This document shows positions 57,581 to 64,000 of a stretch of 64,000 bases of DNA, in pieces. Each line of letters starts with the position of its first letter. The first letter of the stretch is position 1. The notes under the pieces are model-generated. The model was given only the letters and a program-made list of their open reading frames with translations, was not told the origin of the DNA and did not search any database. Position numbers and translations under genes: made by a program. Origin of the DNA: Citroniella saccharovorans (lineage in GTDB: Bacteria > Bacillota > Clostridia > Tissierellales > Peptoniphilaceae); contig NZ_JAYKOT010000001.1 of the NCBI RefSeq assembly GCF_035481615.1, forward strand, positions 124,001 to 188,000. The letters run 5' to 3'.

Positions 57581-59936
57581 TTACTTTATATTCTTGAAGA
57601 CATAAACTGCCTTTCTGCTATTATCCCATTCTATACTTTGATCTTTTTCATCTCTTATATCCCCACAGCTTGCATTAAAAGCTTTAGCTATATTGGAAAT
57701 AGATGCGTGAATTCTTCCATTTATAATTACAGGTTTAGTGTCAGAATGATAAATGTTTCCTTGACTATCTTTCATAACACCAGTATCTATATTTAATCTT
57801 AGAGTTTTTTTAGGTAAGGCTGTATTTTCTTTATTTGAAAAGATAGCCTCTCTCTTACTATCATCATATTCTACATTAAACCCAAGAGTATAAGCTGCAT
57901 ATCTAACAGGTAGCATAATGCGATTATCCTTAATATATGCTTTTACATCCATATACACAGTAGTTTTCTTTCCATCTTTTATAATGTTATAAAAGTTTTT
58001 GTCTACTTGGAAAACTGCAAATTCTTTTTCATCTTTAGCTTGTTTTTTGTCCTGTTGTTCCTCTTGCTTTTTCATCTTGTTAAGATCAAATTGATTTAGA
58101 ATGTTCTTGTCATCAGCTTTTAAAAGTTCGTTCCACTTCTTATCTTGAGATTTCTTATCTTCTTTCTTCTCTTTGTTTTCTTTTTGGAGTTTTAGAAGTT
58201 CATCTAATTTCTTAGATAAGTCTTGGTTTAGATTTTTCTCTTTTTCATCCTTACCTTGTTTTTCAAGTTCTTCTTTCGCTTTTTTATTTGCTTCCTCGAT
58301 TAACTTCTTTGCTTCTTCGATTTTCTTATCTAATTCTTCTTTTAGCTTTTTAATTTTTTTCTTCAGAAGCTTTTTGTTTTTCTTCTAGTCCTTTAATCTT
58401 CTCTTCTAATTCTTTTTTTGTATTTTCAGATGATTCTTTTAAACTATCAATAGTCTTTTGAAGCTCTTCAATTTTCTTACAACATTCTGACTTAGCGTTT
58501 TCTGTTTCTTTCTTTTTAGACTCTAGATCTTTTATCTTAGTATCTTTTTCATCAAGATCTTTTTCCAAACCCTTAATTTTATTATCTTTATCCTCAATTT
58601 CTTTAGTCTTCTTTGCAAGCTCCTCTTCTAAAGACTCAAGCTTTTCTTGCATTTCTTTGACTTTATTTTCGTTTTTGTCGGTCTTTTCTTTTTCAGATTC
58701 TAACTCCCATTTTGTAGATGAATAATCTTCTTTTAGTTTTGCATTTTCATCTTGTAATCTTTTTAATTCATCTTTAAGCTGAGTAATTTCTGCTATTAGT
58801 TCATCATTATTAGAATTTTTAAGATTCTCAATTTCTTTATTCAATTGAGCAATCTTATTATCTTTATCTCTAATCTCTTCTTCTAACTTAGCTTTTTCTT
58901 GTTTTAAGTTCTCTCCATTATCTTTGCAAGATTCTAACTTTTCCTTTAATTCATCTATCTTTGATTGGTCTTCTTGTTTCTTATCATTTAAGTCTTTGAT
59001 CTGATTTTCTAAGTCCTTAATATTTTTAGTTAAATCATCAATCTTATTGTCCTTTTCATCAATATCTTGCCCTGTTAAATCTGTTTGAGTATCAATGGAA
59101 TATTTATTTGGATTGTAAATAGTCATCTTTCCTTGATACATATCATTATTATAATCAAATTCAATTTCTACACTATCTACATTCTTATCAAAGACAAACT
59201 CTCCATTTTCAAACCTTAATCCATTAGGAATAGATTTGAATCCTTGATTTCCGTTGAAACCAAAATGATTTTCGTAAAATGGATTTTGTTTTGGTCTATA
59301 TTCAACTTCTTGATTATGGAATACTCCCTTACTGTTAATATTTGGATTGCCTAAAACTTTTATAGTGTGCAATTTATTTTTTGAAAAAGCATACTGTTCA
59401 ATTGTCTTTACAGACTTAGGTATAGTTATTTCTTGGAGGTTATTTCTTTCAAAAGCATTATGTTCAATATTTACCAAAGTATCAGGTAAAGTCACTTCTC
59501 TAAGTCCACAATTGAAAAATGCTAAACCACCAAGATAAGTTAGCCTATTTGATAGTTTTACATCGTCTATACTTGCTTCGTAAAAGGCAGCATAACCTAA
59601 ATGCTTAACAGAATCAGGAATAATTACTTTATCCCAATGTTTGCCACGTCCAAATTCTCTTTTATATCTAAGTTCATCATTTGAATGACTTAAAGAATAA
59701 TTTCCATTTACAGACTTCGTTCCTTCAGGAAATACTAGAATATTTGTCTTTTCTTTCTTTTCTAAGCCTTTATCACTAAAGGCAATTATATTTCCCTCAG
59801 AGGAATACATAAAATCATCTTCCGTCCACTCTACCTTATAATCTGTACTTGCATATACAGGACTTACAGCCAATATATTCACTAAACTTACAAGTAGCAT
59901 CATCACAGCTAAAATTCCACTGGTTATTTTTTTCAT
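57581..59936 (-). CDS. leucine-rich-repeat, coiled-coil surface protein, one-base frameshift
   Basis: A ~785-residue secreted protein. Signal peptide (KKITSGILAVMMLLVSLVN ... VYAS); BspA-type LRR_5 repeats (residues about 80-190: VIPDSVKHLGYAAFYEASID, LTYLGGLAFFNCGLREVTLP, NIEHNAFERNNLQEITIPKS); a ~350-residue charged coiled coil; C-terminal copper-amine-oxidase-N-like stalk domain (YIKDNRIMLPVRYAAYTLGF, VIINGRIHASISNIAKAF). The frame breaks at T7 58354-58360 (one base too many; repaired ASEEKIKKLKEELDKKIEEA). Likely an adhesin or pheromone-like surface factor of the element. ATG overlaps the DUF4315 stop. Confidence 0.8.
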
Positions 59937-60190
59937 AAATTTTCCTCACTTTCATTTGTATCTTTTCTTTTAAGTTCTTGTCTTTCTCTATTTTCTTCTT
60001 CCTTATTTTTTCTAACAATAAATAAAAATTCATCAAGAGATATTTTTCGACTTCGAAATTCCTTGATGACCTCTAAATTTTCTATTTCTTCTTGTTCCTC
60101 TACTAATAACTGAAGTTCTATTTCAATTTCTTCTTTTTTCTTTCTTAAATTCTTCTGTTTTTCTATGTTTCTGATTAATTTTTTATTCAT
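59933..60190 (-). CDS. DUF4315 family element protein
   Basis: 85 residues, nearly all charged coiled coil: KKLIRNIEKQKNLRKKKEEI, ELQLLVEEQEEIENLEVIKE, FRSRKISLDEFLFIVRKNKE. The coiled coil followed by 'I..... ..S..EF..I...K' matches DUF4315, a constant member of Tn1549-type transfer regions between the NlpC/P60 protein and DUF4366. It overlaps the LRR gene by 4 bases. Function unknown. Confidence 0.8.
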   Translation of the reverse strand: MNKKLIRNIEKQKNLRKKKEEIEIELQLLVEEQEEIENLEVIKEFRSRKISLDEFLFIVRKNKEEENRERQELKRKDTNESEENL

Positions 60191-60209
60191 AGATTTTTAC
60201 TCCTTCCCC

Positions 60210-63174
60210 TTATTTTGGTCTACCAAAGGAATAAAAGTGATTTTTCCAATACCTTGAGTTTATACTGGCATATTGGATAGGATCTCCTGCATGGAGCATC
60301 ATTCCATTTCCGGCATATATCCCTACGTGAGAAATTGGCGTACCCGAATTATATGTGCCTTTAAAGAAAATAATATCCCCAGGTTTTGCCTCGCTTGGAG
60401 ATATTGGATTACAATAGTTTTTATAAATTTGCCAAGCTGTAGTTCTTGGCATTCTCTTTACACCAGACTTTGTAAATGACCAACATACAAAACCTGAACA
60501 GTCAAAGTTAGATGGTCCACTTGCTCCAAACACATATCTTTTACCTATATGCTTTTCTGCTTCATTAAATAAGGCTTTGGCAGTTTCAGAATCAAAAGCA
60601 AGACCAGGATTTCCAAAGTTTGGATTGTCTATAATCTCTCCCAAGTTCCCATAGCTTGATCCAAAATATCCACTCATATTTCCCTGACTATCAAGTAATG
60701 CTAAATAATGAGCCATATTTGTTTCATAGTTTTCAAATTCTTCTCTTGCTATTTCATCAATACTTTTCTTTTTTATAGTTAGTGTTAGAATTCTATAGGT
60801 ATATGGATTTCCTTCACTGTCATATTTTGTAATAGACTTTGAAGTATATTTTTTCTCATACATTTGATTAAATAGTTTTTTTAATTCCTTTTGTATCTCT
60901 TCAGCTGACTTAATCTCTCCATATCTTGCTGTTAAATAGCTAAAAAGCTCGTGTAGATCATGACCAACAGAATCTCCTTTTATATGATATTCATCATAAT
61001 TTGGATAATTTTCTTTAATACTATCTATTTCATCTTGTAATGCATATTCATAACTTGTAAATTCATTATTAATATCCATTAAAACTTCTTCTTTTGATAG
61101 ATAGCTTGTAGCTATAACATTACTTGTTAATCCTGAAGTAAGACTTCCAACATTGCTAATTCCTTGAAATAGCATTAAAAAAAGTCCTAAAATACAAAGG
61201 GCAATTAAAATTTGCTTATATCCTTTGTTTTTTAAAACTTCCAATGTTTTCTTTCCAATATTAGCGAAAGATTTCTTTATTCTATTTACTAAACCTTCCC
61301 CGTGTTTCTTCCTAAAATCTCTCTGAAACTTCTTTTTCATAAAAAATCGATTCAATTTATTAGAGTTTTGATAAGCTTTAGTCTTCTTCAATTCTTCAAA
61401 ATTTCTTTGAAAGAGTAGTTTACTTTCTTTCTTATAAATTTTTCCTTCTAAAGATTTAATTTTTCTCTGAGTTTTTAAAGGTTTTTTTCTTCTAAGATGG
61501 CTAATTTCTCTGCCAATAACTTCGGTAGTTCTACTAAACTTATAAGCAGCGTTAACGCCTGCATTATCATCTTTCCCACTATATAGATAGTTTGCCGTCA
61601 TAGCACTCGCAAAAGTAATAGGTTTTTCTAAACCCGCTTTTTTTGACTTTTTCTTATCCTTAATTAACTCTTTTTCCTTTTTATTCTTTTTCTCATATAG
61701 TTTTGATACTTTATCTTCCTTTTTATAAAACTTATCTTTTTCACTTTTGTTATCTTTTTTAGAATGAAATTTAGTTTTATTTTTTGTATCTACCTTATTT
61801 TCTTCAGATACATTTTTAGAATCCTGTACTTCTTTTTTTGTCCTGGTGTATTCTTTCTTTGGATCAAAGTTGCTTTTCTTTATAGTATTATCAAAAGCGT
61901 CTTTTATTTGTCTTTTCTTTCCCTTGTTTTTATTAGAAATTCCACTATGATTTAAATCAAGTTCATCTACTTCAAGATTCTCATTTTTTATTACGTTTTT
62001 TTCCTGTTTGAAGATTTCTTTTTTCGTACCTATTTTTTCTTGATTCTTTTTATTTATATTATATTTGTCTTTATTTTTTTCAGATTCACTTTTAAATCCT
62101 TCAGATAGGCTATCCTGTCTAAATTTCCCACTAGAAACCCTACCCATTAGCATATTTTTTTCTTCTAAATTTCTAACTTTGCCCTTGAAATATTTGCTAT
62201 TTTGTTTTTTATTAGTATTCAGGTCTTGAATTATTTTTTTATCTTCTTCATTTGCCTTATATGATAGATCTTTTCTTCTAAACTTCCCATTTAAAGATTT
62301 TAATTCTGCTTTTTCCCCTTTATCCTTAAACTGACTTTGAGATTGATAAAGTTTTTTAAAGGTGTTTTTTTGAAAGCTTTCTTTCCCTTTCTTACCAAGA
62401 ATAGAATAACCATCCCAATTTTTTTCTTTGCACATCAGAAGATGGTAAATACTTATAGTCATCTCTTGTATCCCTATAGGATACATTGCTATCACTAAAG
62501 TTCATGTCATAGTGATCTATGACACCATCATTATCTGAGTCCTGTGATAATGGATCATATGTTGAACTTACCTCTCTATTAAAATTCTTATCTTCTTTTC
62601 TAAATCTCCTTATTTTTTTCTCTGGCACATCATTAAAACTTTCACTCTCAACGTTTTTCTTCCATTTTAAATTACTATTCCCCTTGCAATTTTTTTGAGG
62701 AGAAATGCTACTTTTTATATTAGAGTTAGTTGAAATTACTCCATCATTAAAATCTTCTTTAAAATTACTTAGCCTATATTCTGTTTCTTGCCCGTGATAT
62801 TCACCATATCTACTTTCCTCATTTTCTTCCATTTTTCTATGCTGCCGTTGCGAATATTCCGGCTGATATTCATTATGATATGAGGCTTCTGCAAATTTTT
62901 CCTCATGGATTTTTCTTTGTCTTCTTTCTCTATTTGGCTTTTCTTTTTCTTTGAATAAATCCTGACTATTTTCTTGCAAATGATCTGAGTAATATTTAGA
63001 GTTTTCAACATTATTGTCTATGTTGTTCCTGCTTTTTACTTTATTTATTTCTTTTTTTGAAAAATCTGATGGTCTCTCTGTATTACTGAATTTTTCATTG
63101 CTTTCTTCTTTCTTTTCTGATATAAGCTTGGTCTTTGGTACATCTCTTGGGTTTACTTTCCCTTTCTTTTTCAT
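60210..63174 (-). CDS. NlpC/P60 (C40) cell-wall hydrolase of the transfer machinery, one-base frameshift
   Basis: Opens the wall for the conjugation channel. About 987 residues when repaired: a long charged, disordered N-terminal half with a loop DPLSQDSDNDGVIDHYDMNF (about residues 208-228); ARSGRR-free basic linkers; one transmembrane helix (ILIALCILGLFLMLFQGI); a lysozyme-like/CwlT-type linker region; and the C-terminal NlpC/P60 peptidase with Cys in NFDCSGFVCWSF and His in ISHVGIYAGNGMMLHAGD. The frame breaks at T7 62419-62425 (one base too many; repaired VQRKNWDGYSILGKKGKE). Inverted topology (cytoplasmic N-terminus, extracellular C-terminus) is inferred. Confidence 0.85.
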
Positions 63175-63183
63175 ATACGCCTC

Positions 63184-64000
63184 CTATTTCATATTTTTCT
63201 CAATCCTTTCTTTAGCTATTTGACAGTAGTCTTTGTTTATGTCGATTCCAATATATTCTCTGTCCATCCTAATAGCTACCATTCCAACAGTTCCTGAACC
63301 CATAAATGGATCAAGAATCAAGCCTTTTTTAGGACATCCTGCTTTTATACAAAGTTCTACCAGTTTTGGTGGAAATACCGCATAGTGTTTTCCTTTAAAT
63401 GCACTGGTGTTAATAGTCCAAATATCTCTATTGTTTCTAAACTTAGGGACATTATCTCCTATATATTCTCCATACTCTCTTGCTTCATTTATGCTCTGTC
63501 TTTTAGCTCCTGTACCTTCTTGTAAATACTTATTATTTTTTCCTCTTGCCCTCATATATCTTTTCTTGCTTATTTCTTTTATTGGTTCTTTCATAGCGTC
63601 AAAGTTATAGAAATACTTTCTTGCTTTTGATAGTAGGAAGATATGTTCATAAGACCTTGATGGTCTATCTCTACAAGACTCAGGCATGGCATTTTCCTTA
63701 TGCCAAATAATATCGCTTCGTAAATACCAACCGTCCTCTCTTAATTTTAAAGCTAGTTGCCAAGGTATCCCCATTAAGTCTTTTGCCTTGTATCCACTGA
63801 GTTTTTCTGTAATAGACTCTTTTTGACCACTTCTTCCTTCTGTGTTTTTAGGATCTTTATATTCTTTTTTGCTTCTTGTGCCTGCATAAGAATCTCCAAT
63901 AACTATCCAAAGTGTTCCTTCTTTTTTTAATACTCTTTTTACTTCTCTAAAGACTTCAATTAATTTATTTAAATATTCCTCCGGACTTTCTTCTCTTCCA
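63184..64000 (-). CDS. DNA (N4/N6) methyltransferase, 5' part off the window
   Basis: Element-borne site-specific methylase protecting incoming DNA. Visible 271 residues: ESPEEYLNKLIEVFREVKRV, LKKEGTLWIVIGDSYAGTRS, MGIPWQLALKLREDGWYLRS, DIIWHKENAMPES, RPSRSYEHIFLLSKARKYFY, and near the C-terminus the SAM motif LILDPFMGSGTVGMVAIRM with EYIGIDINKDYCQIA. The order (catalytic motif first, FxGxG last) marks the N4/N6 beta-type group; the catalytic DPPY lies outside the window. The frame is open to the edge. Ends 9 bases before the NlpC/P60 start. Confidence 0.9.
   Translation of the reverse strand, partial: GREESPEEYLNKLIEVFREVKRVLKKEGTLWIVIGDSYAGTRSKKEYKDPKNTEGRSGQKESITEKLSGYKAKDLMGIPWQLALKLREDGWYLRSDIIWHKENAMPESCRDRPSRSYEHIFLLSKARKYFYNFDAMKEPIKEISKKRYMRARGKNNKYLQEGTGAKRQSINEAREYGEYIGDNVPKFRNNRDIWTINTSAFKGKHYAVFPPKLVELCIKAGCPKKGLILDPFMGSGTVGMVAIRMDREYIGIDINKDYCQIAKERIEKNMK

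Overview
The window looks like the chromosome of a low-GC anaerobic Gram-positive coccus (Firmicutes; Tissierellia such as Anaerococcus, Peptoniphilus or Finegoldia fit best, by inference only). Most of it is about 30% GC, AT-rich between genes, with GGAGG-type ribosome binding sites. Nearly all of it is accessory DNA, and no tRNA, rRNA or CRISPR array was seen.

Left part (1-8.4 kb): the edge of a type 1 BREX phage-defence locus (brxB partial, brxA) of visibly higher GC, with eroded gene remnants upstream; an IS200-type element; a sigma factor; a LexA-box-controlled ComK-like gene; a small cassette (DUF1659, DUF2922, YvrJ, GH25 lysozyme); and decayed genes including a beheaded ABC transporter ATPase next to a KilA-N protein.

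Right part (about 8.4 kb to beyond 64 kb): an integrative and conjugative element of the Tn1549-like, ICESe2-like kind. It starts with three translationally overlapping large serine recombinases and an element-type sigma factor. The cargo is a ~22.5-kb, one-promoter operon (37.4 down to 14.8 kb) for a yersiniabactin/pyochelin/equibactin-class siderophore: type II thioesterase, phosphopantetheinyl transferase, aryl-AMP ligase, NRPS 1 (ArCP-Cy-A with MT-like insert-PCP), a thiazolinyl imide reductase fused to a methyltransferase, a VOC protein, NRPS 2 (TubC docking-Cy-A-PCP-TE), a cyclase-family hydrolase, an Asp/Glu-type racemase, an ECF transporter (S, T, double ATPase) and a YbtP/YbtQ-like ABC pair. 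A DtxR-family repressor sits divergently placed upstream in the same orientation behind its own terminator, and an inverted repeat lies on the operon promoter. From known enzymology of these families the product should be a hydroxyphenyl-bis-thiazoline/thiazolidine built from an aryl acid and two cysteines.

The conjugation side follows: mobC and a relaxase (+ strand) behind palindromes that may hold oriT; then on the minus strand an SSB-like protein, a ~3,470-residue DNA methylase/SNF2 helicase, a type III toxin-antitoxin (ToxN with RNA repeats), TopB, an AbiE type IV toxin-antitoxin, a DUF4366 membrane protein, a leucine-rich-repeat/coiled-coil surface protein, DUF4315, an NlpC/P60 cell-wall hydrolase and a DNA methyltransferase running off the end.

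A striking technical point: at least fifteen genes are each split by a single base, almost always one extra base in a short homopolymer, with otherwise perfect reading frames. I have annotated these as single genes and give the position of each break. Sequencing or assembly error is the simplest explanation, but real inactivation cannot be excluded from the sequence alone.
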